Below, in pieces: positions 45,570 to 55,236 of a stretch of 64,000 bases of DNA (positions within the stretch are counted from its first letter, which is position 1; every line of letters begins with the position of its first letter). The notes below the pieces were generated by a model that made no database searches, was not told the origin of the DNA, and saw only the letters and a list, made by a program, of their open reading frames with translations. The stretch comes from Tetragenococcus osmophilus (lineage in GTDB: Bacteria; Bacillota; Bacilli; Lactobacillales; Enterococcaceae): contig NZ_CP027783.1 of NCBI RefSeq assembly GCF_003795125.1, positions 1,116,001 through 1,180,000 of the forward strand. Reading direction: 5' to 3'. A program made the translations under genes and the position numbers.

Positions 45570-46070
45570 ATGGCTCATATTGATCCAAGTAATTTGGAAA
45601 TTGAAGATCGCGTTGTTGCGATTAACCGTGTATCAAAAGTCGTAAAAGGCGGACGTCGCTTACGTTTTGCAGCATTGGTTGTTGTCGGTGATAAAAATGG
45701 ACATGTAGGGTTTGGAACTGGTAAAGCCCAAGAAGTACCAGAAGCCATTCGCAAAGCTGTAGATGACGGTAAGAAAAACTTAGTTGAAATTCCAATGGTC
45801 GGTACAACCATTCCACATAGAGTGATTGGCTCATTTAGTGGTGGTTACATCCTATTGAAGCCAGCTGAAGCAGGTGCTGGAGTTGCTGCAGGCGGACCTG
45901 TCCGTGCGGTATTAGAGCTAGGTGGAGTAGCCGACGTAACATCTAAATCGTTAGGTTCAAATACACCAATTAATGTTGTTCGTGCAACAATTAAAGGCTT
46001 AACTGAACTAAAACGTGCTGATGAAGTAGCTGAACTACGTGGTAAATCTATAGAAGAAATTACGGGTTAG
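45570..46070 (+). CDS. rpsE: 30S ribosomal protein S5
   Basis: 166 residues; part of the mRNA entry site and accuracy control. The spectinomycin loop [21 protein letters not shown] is wild type, with no deletion. [18 protein letters not shown] follows. AAGGAGG precedes the ATG. Confidence 0.98.
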   Translation: MAHIDPSNLEIEDRVVAINRVSKVVKGGRRLRFAALVVVGDKNGHVGFGTGKAQEVPEAIRKAVDDGKKNLVEIPMVGTTIPHRVIGSFSGGYILLKPAEAGAGVAAGGPVRAVLELGGVADVTSKSLGSNTPINVVRATIKGLTELKRADEVAELRGKSIEEITG

Positions 46071-46083
46071 GAGGACGAAACTA

Positions 46084-46266
46084 ATGGCTGAATTAAAAAT
46101 TACATTAAAACGCAGTGTTATTGGACGTCCTCAAAATCAACGCGATACAGTAAAAGCGTTAGGACTAACCAAAATAAATAGCACTGCTGTGCGCCCATCC
46201 AATGATGCAATTAAAGGCATGGTTGCAACGGTTGCGCATTTAGTAGATGTCGAAGAAATATCGTAA
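46084..46266 (+). CDS. rpmD: 50S ribosomal protein L30
   Basis: 60 residues; [20 protein letters not shown] and [17 protein letters not shown] fit the short bacterial form. GGAGGACG lies before the ATG, which is 13 bases behind rpsE. Confidence 0.97.
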   Translation: MAELKITLKRSVIGRPQNQRDTVKALGLTKINSTAVRPSNDAIKGMVATVAHLVDVEEIS

Positions 46267-46307
46267 CAATTTGGTAAGATGATTTTGATTAAGGAGGTGC
46301 CAAACTA

Positions 46308-46748
46308 ATGAAACTTCATGAACTAGAACCTACGAATGGATCTCGTCATGCACGTAAACGTATCGGCCGCGGTGCATCATCTGGCTATGGAAAAACTGCA
46401 GGACGTGGACAAAAAGGACAAAAAGCTCGTTCAGGTGGTGGAACTCGTCTTGGTTTTGAAGGTGGTCAAACAGAATTGTTCCGCCGTTTGCCAAAACGTG
46501 GATTCACTAATGTTAATCGCAAAGAATATGCAGTTGTTAATGTTGATCTTTTGAATAACTTTGAAGACGGAGCTGAAGTTACTCCTATTGTTTTAGCTGA
46601 AGCTGGCTATGTTAAAAAGCAAAAAGCTGGTGTTAAAATACTAGGCGACGGTGAATTAAATAAAAAACTAACTGTAAAAGCAGCGAAGTTTTCTAAAGGA
46701 GCACAAGAAGCTATTGAAGCTGCTGGTGGTTCAATTGAGGTGATCTGA
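46308..46748 (+). CDS. rplO: 50S ribosomal protein L15
   Basis: 146 residues; a late assembly protein. [39 protein letters not shown] and [11 protein letters not shown] are diagnostic. The stop overlaps the secY start by one base (TGATG). Confidence 0.98.
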   Translation: MKLHELEPTNGSRHARKRIGRGASSGYGKTAGRGQKGQKARSGGGTRLGFEGGQTELFRRLPKRGFTNVNRKEYAVVNVDLLNNFEDGAEVTPIVLAEAGYVKKQKAGVKILGDGELNKKLTVKAAKFSKGAQEAIEAAGGSIEVI

Positions 46749-48040
46749 TGTTAAAACTTTTAAAGGACGCTTTTAAAGTCAAGGATATTAGATCAAGGAT
46801 CTTGTTTACAATATTTATTTTGTTTATATTTCGTATCGGAACGCATGTAACTGTGCCTGGCGTGGACGCTGCCCAGTTACAAAATATTGCGGAATTGCCG
46901 TTTATGAATATGTTGGATTTAGTCAGCGGTAGTGCGATGCAACGGTTCTCCGTCTTTTCGATGGGAGTTTCGCCATACATTACTGCTTCGATTATTGTCC
47001 AACTTATGCAGATGGATATTGTTCCTAAATTCACTGAGTGGTCAAAACAAGGTGAAGTGGGACGTAAAAAGTTGAACCAGGCAACACGTTATATCACTTT
47101 GGTGCTTGGATTTCTACAATCCATTGCGCTAACTGCTGGTTTTCAAGTTTTTACCCAGTTTGGCTTTGTTCCTAATCCTTCCATCTCAACGTATGTGGTC
47201 ATCGGTATTATTTTAACTACAGGAACCATGTTTATTACTTGGCTGGGAGAGTTAATTACTGAAAAAGGAATCGGAAATGGCGTTTCTATGATTATTTTTG
47301 CAGGGATTATTTCTCGTTTGCCAGTATCAATGAGAGAGATCGTTGAAGATTATTTTATTAATATTAATCAAGATGATCTATGGAAATCAATCTTATTTGT
47401 GGTACTGTTAGTTATTGCTGCTTTAATCATTGTAACGATTGTTACTTTTGTTCAACAAGCAGAAAGAAAGATTCCGATCCAATATACAAAACGTGTAGCA
47501 GGGGCTCCAACGAGCAGTTATCTTCCTTTGAAAGTTAATGCCGCTGGTGTTATCCCAGTTATCTTTGCTAGTTCCTTGGTCACAACACCTAACGCGATCT
47601 TCCAAGCTTTTGGCTCGTCTAGAGGTGAAACTTGGTTTGATACTATTCAAATGCTTTTTGATTACAATACAGTACCTGGAGCTATTTTATATGGTGCGTT
47701 GATCGTTGGCTTTACCTTCTTTTATGCTTTTGTACAAGTAAATCCAGAGAAACTCTCTGAAAACTTACAAAAACAAGGAAGTTATATTCCAAGCGTGCGT
47801 CCGGGGAAAGGAACAGAAGAATTTGTCTCGAAATTATTAATGCGTTTGAGTACAGTAGGTTCGATCTTTTTAGGAGCAGTGGCACTATTGCCTATCATAG
47901 CGTCTATGATATGGGATCTACCAGAATCAATTGGTTTAGGTGGAACGAGTTTACTAATTGTAATTAGTGTAGCTCTTGAAACGGCCAAACAAATTGAAGG
48001 CTTGATGCTAAAACGTCAATATACTGGTTTTATAAACTAG
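46748..48040 (+). CDS. secY: protein translocase subunit SecY
   Basis: A 430-residue, ten-helix channel protein that passes preproteins across the membrane with SecA and SecE. GTHVTVPGVDA and the plug region near SGSAMQRFSVFSMGVSPYITASI, QQAERKIPIQYTKRV (cytoplasmic loop) and VRPGKGTEEF are conserved. The hairpin GATGTTAA/TTAACATC (48051-48072) follows its stop, without a T-run. Confidence 0.98.
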   Translation: MLKLLKDAFKVKDIRSRILFTIFILFIFRIGTHVTVPGVDAAQLQNIAELPFMNMLDLVSGSAMQRFSVFSMGVSPYITASIIVQLMQMDIVPKFTEWSKQGEVGRKKLNQATRYITLVLGFLQSIALTAGFQVFTQFGFVPNPSISTYVVIGIILTTGTMFITWLGELITEKGIGNGVSMIIFAGIISRLPVSMREIVEDYFININQDDLWKSILFVVLLVIAALIIVTIVTFVQQAERKIPIQYTKRVAGAPTSSYLPLKVNAAGVIPVIFASSLVTTPNAIFQAFGSSRGETWFDTIQMLFDYNTVPGAILYGALIVGFTFFYAFVQVNPEKLSENLQKQGSYIPSVRPGKGTEEFVSKLLMRLSTVGSIFLGAVALLPIIASMIWDLPESIGLGGTSLLIVISVALETAKQIEGLMLKRQYTGFIN

Positions 48041-48077
48041 TGTTTTATGCGATGTTAACTAATTTTAACATCGGTAA

Positions 48078-48746
<669 letters not shown>

Positions 48747-48780
48747 TTCTTGCGCTTTTTCGTGCTCTAGTAACTTTTTC

Positions 48781-48809
48781 TTGTAAATAGTTCGGCATTA
48801 TGCTAGAAT
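48781..48809 (+). promoter_or_regulatory. internal promoter before infA
   Basis: TTGTAA (48781-48786), 17 bases, TAGAAT (48804-48809) with an upstream TGC (extended -10). It would give an independent infA-rpmJ-rpsM-rpsK-rpoA-rplQ transcript with a leader of about 115 bases. Confidence 0.6.
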
Positions 48810-48931
48810 GTATCAGTCTGGAATCTGGGCTAATAAGAAACGTAGCTAAGTAGTTAAGGTGGGAACAAAGAATAGTTTCCGCCGTTTTATCGCGTAAAAA
48901 GTTGCGAAACAAGTACAAGGAGGTACTGTGC

Positions 48932-49150
48932 GTGGCAAAAGAAGATATGATTGAAATTGAAGGTACAGTCGTCGAAACTTTGCCAAATGCAATGTTTAAA
49001 GTCGAACTTGAAAACGGCCACGAAATACTTGCGACTGTCTCTGGAAAAATCCGAATGCACTACATCCGTATCTTGCCAGGGGATAAGGTGACTGTTGAGC
49101 TTTCGCCTTATGATTTAAGTCGAGGCCGTATAACGTATCGGTTTAAATAA
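48932..49150 (+). CDS. infA: translation initiation factor IF-1
   Basis: 72 residues, an OB-fold protein that binds the A site during initiation. The start is GTG 48932 ([20 protein letters not shown]), set by AAGGAGGT at 48917-48924; an in-frame ATG upstream at 48902 would give a non-family extension. [30 protein letters not shown] is diagnostic. Confidence 0.98.
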   Translation: MAKEDMIEIEGTVVETLPNAMFKVELENGHEILATVSGKIRMHYIRILPGDKVTVELSPYDLSRGRITYRFK

Positions 49151-49185
49151 TTGTACTTACGTAAAACCATAGGGAGGTAAGTATT

Positions 49186-49302
49186 ATGAAAGTAAGACCA
49201 TCAGTAAAACCAATGTGTGATAATTGTAAAGTAGTGCGTCGTAACGGACGCGTTATGGTGATTTGTTCAGCAAATCCAAAACATAAACAACGTCAAGGAT
49301 AA
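49186..49302 (+). CDS. rpmJ: 50S ribosomal protein L36
   Basis: 38 residues: [20 protein letters not shown] and then [18 protein letters not shown]. It keeps the Cys-Cys-Cys-His zinc site (C11, C14, C27, H33), so it is the zinc-binding form. GGGAGGT precedes the ATG. The gene is short but unmistakable between infA and rpsM. Confidence 0.97.
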   Translation: MKVRPSVKPMCDNCKVVRRNGRVMVICSANPKHKQRQG

Positions 49303-49320
49303 TTGGAGGTGTAATAATAT

Positions 49321-49686
49321 ATGGCTCGTATTGCAGGAGTAGATATTCCGCGTGATAAACACGTAGTTATTTCTCTTACTTACATTTTTGGAGTTGGAGA
49401 TACAACTGCTAAAAGCATCCTAGCTGAAGCTGGTGTTGCTGAAAATATTCGCGTTCGCGACCTAACAAACGAACAAACAGACGCGATCCGCGCTGTCGTG
49501 GACAACCTAAAAGTAGAAGGCGATCTTCGTCGTGAAATTAATTTAGATGTCCGTCGTTTGATGGAAATTGGTTCGTATCGTGGCATGCGTCATCGTCGTA
49601 ATTTGCCTGTACGTGGACAACATACAAAAAATAATGCACGTACGCGTAAAGGACCAGCAACAACTATTGCAGGTAAGAAAAAATAA
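49321..49686 (+). CDS. rpsM: 30S ribosomal protein S13
   Basis: 121 residues; in the 30S head, touching the P-site tRNA and 50S bridge. [25 protein letters not shown] and [29 protein letters not shown] are diagnostic. GGAGGTG precedes the ATG. Confidence 0.98.
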   Translation: MARIAGVDIPRDKHVVISLTYIFGVGDTTAKSILAEAGVAENIRVRDLTNEQTDAIRAVVDNLKVEGDLRREINLDVRRLMEIGSYRGMRHRRNLPVRGQHTKNNARTRKGPATTIAGKKK

Positions 49687-49712
49687 TTTCTAGTGAAGGA
49701 GGTTAGAACTTC

Positions 49713-50102
49713 ATGGCACAAAAAAAAGGGAATCGTAGACGCCGTGTAAGAAAAAATGTTGAATCCGGTGTTGCACATATTCACTCAACATTTAACAATA
49801 CAATTGTGATGATCACTGATGTGCATGGTAATGCTTTATCATGGTCTTCAGCAGGTGCGTTAGGTTTTAGAGGTAGCCGGAAATCAACGCCGTTTGCCGC
49901 TCAATTAGCAGCAGAAACTGCGGCAAAAGCATCAATGGAACACGGATTAAAGAATGTAGAAGTAACCGTAAAAGGCCCAGGTTCAGGACGTGAAGCAGCA
50001 ATTCGTTCATTACAAGCAGCAGGATTGGAAGTGGCTGCGATTCGTGACGTAACACCAGTTCCTCATAATGGATGCCGCCCTCCAAAACGCCGTCGTGTTT
50101 AA
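49713..50102 (+). CDS. rpsK: 30S ribosomal protein S11
   Basis: 129 residues; on the 30S platform near the E site. [36 protein letters not shown] and [17 protein letters not shown] are typical. AAGGAGG is the ribosome site. A short hairpin (AATGAG/CTCATT, 50101-50117) follows its stop before rpoA. Confidence 0.98.
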   Translation: MAQKKGNRRRRVRKNVESGVAHIHSTFNNTIVMITDVHGNALSWSSAGALGFRGSRKSTPFAAQLAAETAAKASMEHGLKNVEVTVKGPGSGREAAIRSLQAAGLEVAAIRDVTPVPHNGCRPPKRRRV

Positions 50103-50183
50103 TGAGTGCTGCTCATTTTTGAGTCTTAAAATTTATGTCATTGAGCAAGACACTTTTCGTTTTGAAAGGGGTAAGAGATAAGA

Positions 50184-51122
50184 ATGATTGAATTCGAAAA
50201 ACCAAGAATTGCAAAGATTGATGAAGAGAAAGATTATGGCAAGTTCATCGTAGAACCTCTTGAAAGAGGCTATGGAACTACATTAGGAAATTCCCTGCGT
50301 CGTATTTTGCTATCTTCTTTACCAGGAGCAGCAATCACGAACATCCAAATCGATGGTGTATTACATGAATTTTCAACGATCAAAGGCGTTAGAGAAGATG
50401 TTGCGCAAATCATTTTGAATATCAAAGGTCTTGCACTAAAGCTTTATACTGAAGAAGCAAAAAACCTTGAGATTGATATTACTGGTCCAGCTACGATTAC
50501 AGCTGGTGATATCATCGTTGACAGTGATGTAGAAATACTAAACAAAGAGATGTATATCTGTACTGTATCTGAAGGAACAAGATTTCATGCGCGCTTGTCA
50601 GTGCAACCTGGACGTGGCTATGATCAGGCGGATGAAAATAAAAGAGAAGATATGCCAATTGGCGTGCTACCAGTTGATTCTATTTATACTCCCGTTAGCC
50701 GTGTGAATTATCAAGTAGAAAATACACGTGTCGGTCGGCGAGATGATTATGATAAATTGACAATGGAAGTTTGGACAGATGGCTCAATTGAACCGCTTGA
50801 TGCATTGAGTTTGTCAGCAAAAATTCTTACTGATCATTTGGAAGTTTTTGTGAACATGACCGATGAAGCACAAAATACGGATATCATGGTCGAAAAAGAA
50901 GAAACACAAAAAGAAAAAATGTTAGAAATGACGATCGAAGAATTAGATTTGTCTGTTCGTTCTTATAATTGTCTAAAACGTGCTGGTATTAATACAGTAC
51001 AAGAATTAACAAATAAATCTGAACCGGAAATGATCAAAGTACGTAACTTAGGACGCAAATCTCTTGAAGAAGTTAAGTCAAAATTGAGTGATCTTGGTCT
51101 AGGTTTACGTAAAGATGATTAA
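50184..51122 (+). CDS. rpoA: RNA polymerase subunit alpha
   Basis: 312 residues. The N-terminal domain dimerises and nucleates assembly ([27 protein letters not shown]). A linker (about residues 230-245) joins the C-terminal domain that binds UP elements and activators ([24 protein letters not shown]... [16 protein letters not shown]). GAAAGGGG precedes the ATG. Confidence 0.98.
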   Translation: MIEFEKPRIAKIDEEKDYGKFIVEPLERGYGTTLGNSLRRILLSSLPGAAITNIQIDGVLHEFSTIKGVREDVAQIILNIKGLALKLYTEEAKNLEIDITGPATITAGDIIVDSDVEILNKEMYICTVSEGTRFHARLSVQPGRGYDQADENKREDMPIGVLPVDSIYTPVSRVNYQVENTRVGRRDDYDKLTMEVWTDGSIEPLDALSLSAKILTDHLEVFVNMTDEAQNTDIMVEKEETQKEKMLEMTIEELDLSVRSYNCLKRAGINTVQELTNKSEPEMIKVRNLGRKSLEEVKSKLSDLGLGLRKDD

Positions 51123-51145
51123 TTTTTACGAAGGAGGGAACCCAC

Positions 51146-51526
51146 GTGAGTTATCGTAAATTAGGGCGCACATCTGACCAACGTAAAGCGATGTTGCGTG
51201 ATTTAACAACTGATTTAATTATTAATGAACGAATCGTTACAACACAAGCTCGTGCTAAAGAAGTTCGTTCTACAGCAGAAAAAATGATCACTCTAGGAAA
51301 ACGCGGTGATTTGCATGCACGTCGTCAAGCAGCTACATTTGTACGTAATGAAGTTGCTAGTGTGCGTGAAGGAGAAGAAGATATCATTATTGATTCAGCT
51401 TTACAAAAGCTTTTCAACGATATTGCTCCACGTTATGACCAACGTCAAGGCGGTTATACTCGTATCTTAAAAACAGAACCACGACGCGGAGATTCTGCAC
51501 CAATGGCGATCCTAGAACTTGTCTAA
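51146..51526 (+). CDS. rplQ: 50S ribosomal protein L17
   Basis: 126 residues; at the tunnel exit side of the 50S. GTG start after [29 protein letters not shown] and [27 protein letters not shown] are diagnostic. Last gene of the ribosomal block. Confidence 0.98.
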   Translation: MSYRKLGRTSDQRKAMLRDLTTDLIINERIVTTQARAKEVRSTAEKMITLGKRGDLHARRQAATFVRNEVASVREGEEDIIIDSALQKLFNDIAPRYDQRQGGYTRILKTEPRRGDSAPMAILELV

Positions 51527-51884
51527 AATCTATTGAAGCAGTATTAGTGTTTTTACTAATATTTAGCATCACTTTGTCGATGATTTTAAGAGTGTTATGA
51601 TGTTGGAAGAAATTTTTCTTCCGAGTCTAGCTCAGCGCTGCTCCCTAAATTGTTAGGGAGCAGGCATTCATCATAAAGTGTTTTTTTTTAGTTTCGATTG
51701 TCGATTAAATATGGGGAATGGAAAGTGAAAAAAGATCTATCTTTAGGGTTTTCTAGCTATTAGAACAATTGAAAAGTTCCCTTTTTTTTGGTAGTGTTAG
51801 TTAGAATCAAATTGTTTTAAAAATTAGTGACAGGAAAATTTTGCCTTAAATGTTTTTTAGTTTCATTTACATAAAGGAGTAATC
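51527..51884 (+). other. rplQ-ecfA1 intergenic region with three hairpins
   Basis: AGTATTAGT/ACTAATATT (51540-51563) directly behind rplQ with T in the loop; GGAAGA/TCTTCC (51605-51622); and a perfect 11-base stem CTGCTCCCTAA/TTAGGGAGCAG (51638-51663) with T9 only 18 bases later. Together they may end the ribosomal transcript, or form the leader of the ECF operon. No gene is seen. Confidence 0.5.
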
Positions 51885-52724
51885 ATGGAGCCTATTATAA
51901 ATTTAAAAAATATTACATTTCGCTATCAAGGCGAGCAAACACGTGCTGCTTTACAAGATGTATCATTAACCGTTAATAAAGGAGAATGGATGGCTATTAT
52001 TGGACATAATGGCTCTGGGAAGTCTACCTTAGCTAAGACGATTAATGGCTTACTCTTGCCTGAAACAGGAAGTGTTTCGGTGGGGCAACTTGATTTAAAT
52101 GAAGAAAATGTTTGGACAATTCGTAAAATGGTTGGAATGGTTTTTCAAAACCCGGACAATCAGTTTGTAGGCGCTACTGTTGAAGATGATGTCGCTTTTG
52201 GTATGGAAAATCAAGGCATTCCACGTGAAGAGATGATTCCTCGAGTCAAGGAAGCTTTGGAGCAAGTAAAGCTGACTGATTTTGCTAGTAAAGAACCGGC
52301 GCGTCTATCCGGAGGACAAAAGCAACGGGTGGCGATAGCAGGTGTAGTGGCTCTGCGTCCAGATATTATTATTCTAGATGAAGCGACAAGCATGTTAGAT
52401 CCTGAAGGGCGTCAAGAAGTTATTTCAATTCTCAAAGAGATTAAGGAAAAATATCAATTAACAGTACTATCTATTACACACGATATTGATGAAGCAGCTA
52501 ACGCCAACCGCATTCTTGTGATGCGTGAAGGAAGGCTGGTAGATGAAGGAACACCGGCAGAAATTTTTTCTGAAGGTCCTAGTTTAGTAGAAAAAGGATT
52601 GGATTTACCTTTTCCTGAAAGATTAAAACAAGCATTAAAAGATCGCGGCGTTACAGTACCTGAAACTTATTTAACTGAAGAAGGGATGGTGGACTGGTTA
52701 TGGACATCGATTTTGAACAAGTAA
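51885..52724 (+). CDS. ecfA1: ECF transporter ATPase EcfA1
   Basis: 279 residues. Walker [10 protein letters not shown], signature [13 protein letters not shown], Walker [15 protein letters not shown]. One of two unlike ATPases energising the shared energy-coupling module for vitamin uptake, which would include the B6-type S component at 36.6 kb. AAAGGAG precedes the ATG. The next gene overlaps it by 25 bases. Confidence 0.96.
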   Translation: MEPIINLKNITFRYQGEQTRAALQDVSLTVNKGEWMAIIGHNGSGKSTLAKTINGLLLPETGSVSVGQLDLNEENVWTIRKMVGMVFQNPDNQFVGATVEDDVAFGMENQGIPREEMIPRVKEALEQVKLTDFASKEPARLSGGQKQRVAIAGVVALRPDIIILDEATSMLDPEGRQEVISILKEIKEKYQLTVLSITHDIDEAANANRILVMREGRLVDEGTPAEIFSEGPSLVEKGLDLPFPERLKQALKDRGVTVPETYLTEEGMVDWLWTSILNK

Positions 52725-53560
52725 ATTTTACCTATCAGCCTGGTTCACCATTTGAGCAACGTGTTTTGTATAATATTAACATGACGGTTAAAGAAGGAAC
52801 GTATAATGCTTTAGTTGGACATACTGGAAGTGGTAAATCGACAATTTTACAACACTTGAATGCCTTGTTAAAGCCAACTTCAGGTAATGTAAAGATTGGC
52901 GAAAGAACCATTACTTCAGAAACAAATAATAAAAATTTGAAACCTATCCGAAAAAAAGTGGGGATTGTGTTCCAATTCCCTGAATCGCAACTTTTTGAAG
53001 AAACTGTAGGAAAAGATATTGCTTTTGGTCCGAAAAACTTTGGCGTATCAGAAAAAGACGCTTTAGAGTTAGCAAAAGAGTATTTATCATTAGTAGGATT
53101 AGATGAAAGTTATTTAGAACGCTCTCCTTTTGACTTATCAGGTGGACAAATGCGTCGGGTAGCAATCGCTGGAGTTTTGGCTATGGAGCCAGAAGTACTA
53201 GTATTAGATGAACCCACAGCAGGACTTGACCCTCAAGGTCGTAGAGAAATGATGGCTATCTTTGAACAGCTACATCAAACAAAACAAATGACAATTGTGT
53301 TGGTTACGCATTTAATGGACGATGTAGCTAACTACGCAGATTATGTTTATGTTTTAGAAAAAGGTCAACTTGTAAAAGAAGGTGTACCTGAAGAAGTCTT
53401 TCAGGATGTCCAATGGTTGCAAGAAAAACAATTGGGAGTCCCTACTGCGGCCGCTTTTGCTAAACGCTTGGAAAAAAAGGGAATGACTTTTAAAAAGTTG
53501 CCTCTTACTGCAAATGAATTAGCCGATGAATTAGTGGCTAGAAGAGGAGAATCATTATGA
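52700..53560 (+). CDS. ecfA2: ECF transporter ATPase EcfA2
   Basis: 286 residues. Walker [11 protein letters not shown]-loop [22 protein letters not shown], signature [13 protein letters not shown], Walker [19 protein letters not shown]. It pairs with EcfA1. Its start lies inside the end of ecfA1 and its stop overlaps the ecfT start, so the three are tightly coupled. Confidence 0.96.
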   Translation: MDIDFEQVNFTYQPGSPFEQRVLYNINMTVKEGTYNALVGHTGSGKSTILQHLNALLKPTSGNVKIGERTITSETNNKNLKPIRKKVGIVFQFPESQLFEETVGKDIAFGPKNFGVSEKDALELAKEYLSLVGLDESYLERSPFDLSGGQMRRVAIAGVLAMEPEVLVLDEPTAGLDPQGRREMMAIFEQLHQTKQMTIVLVTHLMDDVANYADYVYVLEKGQLVKEGVPEEVFQDVQWLQEKQLGVPTAAAFAKRLEKKGMTFKKLPLTANELADELVARRGESL

Positions 53561-54354
53561 TGAACAAGTTGATTCTTGGACGATATATTCCTGGAAACTC
53601 GCTCATTCACCGCTTAGACCCTCGAGCGAAATTACTTACCAGTTTTTACTTTATTGGGATCATTTTTTTCGCTAATAATTGGCAAAGTTATTTGCTTTTA
53701 GGTTTATTTACCCTTTTTTGTGTTTATTTATCAAAAGTTGACTTTGGTTTTTTCTTACGTGGTGTTCGCCCGCTACTTTGGTTGATATTATTTACTGTTG
53801 CCTTACAAGTTCTGTTTACTTCTGGAGGAGAGGTTTATTGGGAATGGGGCGTCTTTCAGATTACAGAGTTCGGTGTACAAAATGGGATTTTTATTTTTTG
53901 TCGCTTTGTATTAATTATATTCATGTCGACTTTATTAACGTTAACGACCCCTCCTTTGGAACTTTCAGATGCGATTGAGTTTATTTTGCGCCCTTTAAAT
54001 GTGATTCATTTTCCCGTGCATGAAATTTCTTTAATGTTATCTATTGCTTTACGCTTTGTGCCAACATTGATGGATGAAACAGAAAAAATCATGAACGCGC
54101 AACGTGCGCGTGGCGTTGATTTTAGCGAAGGTAATTTAATTCAAAAAATGAAAGCAGTTATACCTTTACTGATTCCTTTGTTTGTGTCTAGCTTTAATCG
54201 TGCAGATGACTTAGCAACAGCAATGGAAGCACGTGGTTATCAAGGGGGCGAGGGCCGCACAAAATATCGCGTATTACATTGGCATAAAAAAGATACCGTT
54301 TCTGTGTGTGTCTACGCGTTTTTAACGGTCGCCTTAATTTATTTAAGAGCTTAA
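53557..54354 (+). CDS. ecfT: ECF transporter transmembrane subunit EcfT
   Basis: 265 residues with five to six helices. The two Ala-Arg-Gly coupling motifs that contact the ATPases are visible as [10 protein letters not shown] and [26 protein letters not shown] is the N-terminal family block. It links substrate-specific S components to EcfA1-EcfA2. A terminator follows. Confidence 0.96.
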   Translation: MMNKLILGRYIPGNSLIHRLDPRAKLLTSFYFIGIIFFANNWQSYLLLGLFTLFCVYLSKVDFGFFLRGVRPLLWLILFTVALQVLFTSGGEVYWEWGVFQITEFGVQNGIFIFCRFVLIIFMSTLLTLTTPPLELSDAIEFILRPLNVIHFPVHEISLMLSIALRFVPTLMDETEKIMNAQRARGVDFSEGNLIQKMKAVIPLLIPLFVSSFNRADDLATAMEARGYQGGEGRTKYRVLHWHKKDTVSVCVYAFLTVALIYLRA

Positions 54355-54398
54355 AAAAAGAGACAAAAGTAGTTCTTTACTTATTGTCTCTTTTTTTG
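54353..54398 (+). terminator. terminator of the ecf operon
   Basis: AAAAAGAGACAA pairs with TTGTCTCTTTTT (54389-54398 region), followed by T. It precedes the truA ribosome site, so truA needs read-through or a promoter of its own. Confidence 0.7.
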
Positions 54399-54414
54399 TG
54401 AAAGAGGAGGAAAA

Positions 54415-55155
54415 ATGGTTCGATATAAAGCAACCATCGCTTATGATGGGACAAATTTTAGTGGCTTTCAAAGCCAAATTAATGGTCGTACAGTTCAAGA
54501 TGAGATAGAAAAAACACTTTCCAAGATCGCTAACCAAGCAATTAAGATTCGTGGATCTGGGCGAACAGATGCTGGGGTCCACGCTTTAGGGCAGGTAATT
54601 GATTTTAGCTGGCCTTTTGAACGAGTGCCAGAAAAATTACGCTTTGCCTTAGATACACAAACGCCTGCAGATATTGCAATAAACCAAATGGAACTTGTTT
54701 CTGATGATTTTCATTCTCGATATCAAGCCAAAGAAAAAATTTATGAATTTCGGGTAGATATTGGTAAACCTCGTAGCCCTTTTCGACGATTTTATAGTAG
54801 TTACTACCCTTATGAATTGGATGTAGAGAAAATAAAACGCGCGCTACCTGATTTTTTAGGTACGCATGACTTTACTTCCTTTTGTTCAGGGAAAAGCGTG
54901 GTTAAAAATAAAACGCGCACAATTTACGAAGCAACTATGGAAATGAATGAGGATAAAGATGAGATAGTGTTTACTTTTCGTGGTGATGGGTTTTTATATA
55001 ATATGGTTCGTATTATGATAGGGACTTTATTGAAAATCGGGAATGGGCGTATTTCACCAGACGCGATTCCACAAATTATTGCCGCATGTGATCGTAATGC
55101 GGCAGGTCCTACTGCTCATCCAGAAGGTCTGTATTTGAAAGAAGTGAAGTATTAA
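54415..55155 (+). CDS. truA: tRNA pseudouridine synthase A
   Basis: 246 residues; makes pseudouridine at positions 38-40 of the tRNA anticodon arm. The catalytic Asp lies in GSGRTDAGVHALGQ (about residue 52), and VRIMIGTLLKIGNG is the C-terminal block. AGAGGAGG precedes the ATG. Common neighbour of the ecf genes in Firmicutes. Confidence 0.97.
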   Translation: MVRYKATIAYDGTNFSGFQSQINGRTVQDEIEKTLSKIANQAIKIRGSGRTDAGVHALGQVIDFSWPFERVPEKLRFALDTQTPADIAINQMELVSDDFHSRYQAKEKIYEFRVDIGKPRSPFRRFYSSYYPYELDVEKIKRALPDFLGTHDFTSFCSGKSVVKNKTRTIYEATMEMNEDKDEIVFTFRGDGFLYNMVRIMIGTLLKIGNGRISPDAIPQIIAACDRNAAGPTAHPEGLYLKEVKY

Positions 55156-55180
55156 CAAGGTTTACCAGATAAAGATAACT

Positions 55181-55224
55181 AAAAACCAGCGTGCTATTAG
55201 ACTAGATAGCACGCTGGTTTTTAA
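55181..55224. terminator. bidirectional terminator between truA and the yfhO-like gene
   Basis: AAAACCAGCGTGCTAT (55182-55197) pairs with ATAGCACGCTGGTTTT (55206-55221), with A and T runs on both sides. Confidence 0.9.
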
Positions 55225-55236
55225 TTAATAAGGAAA

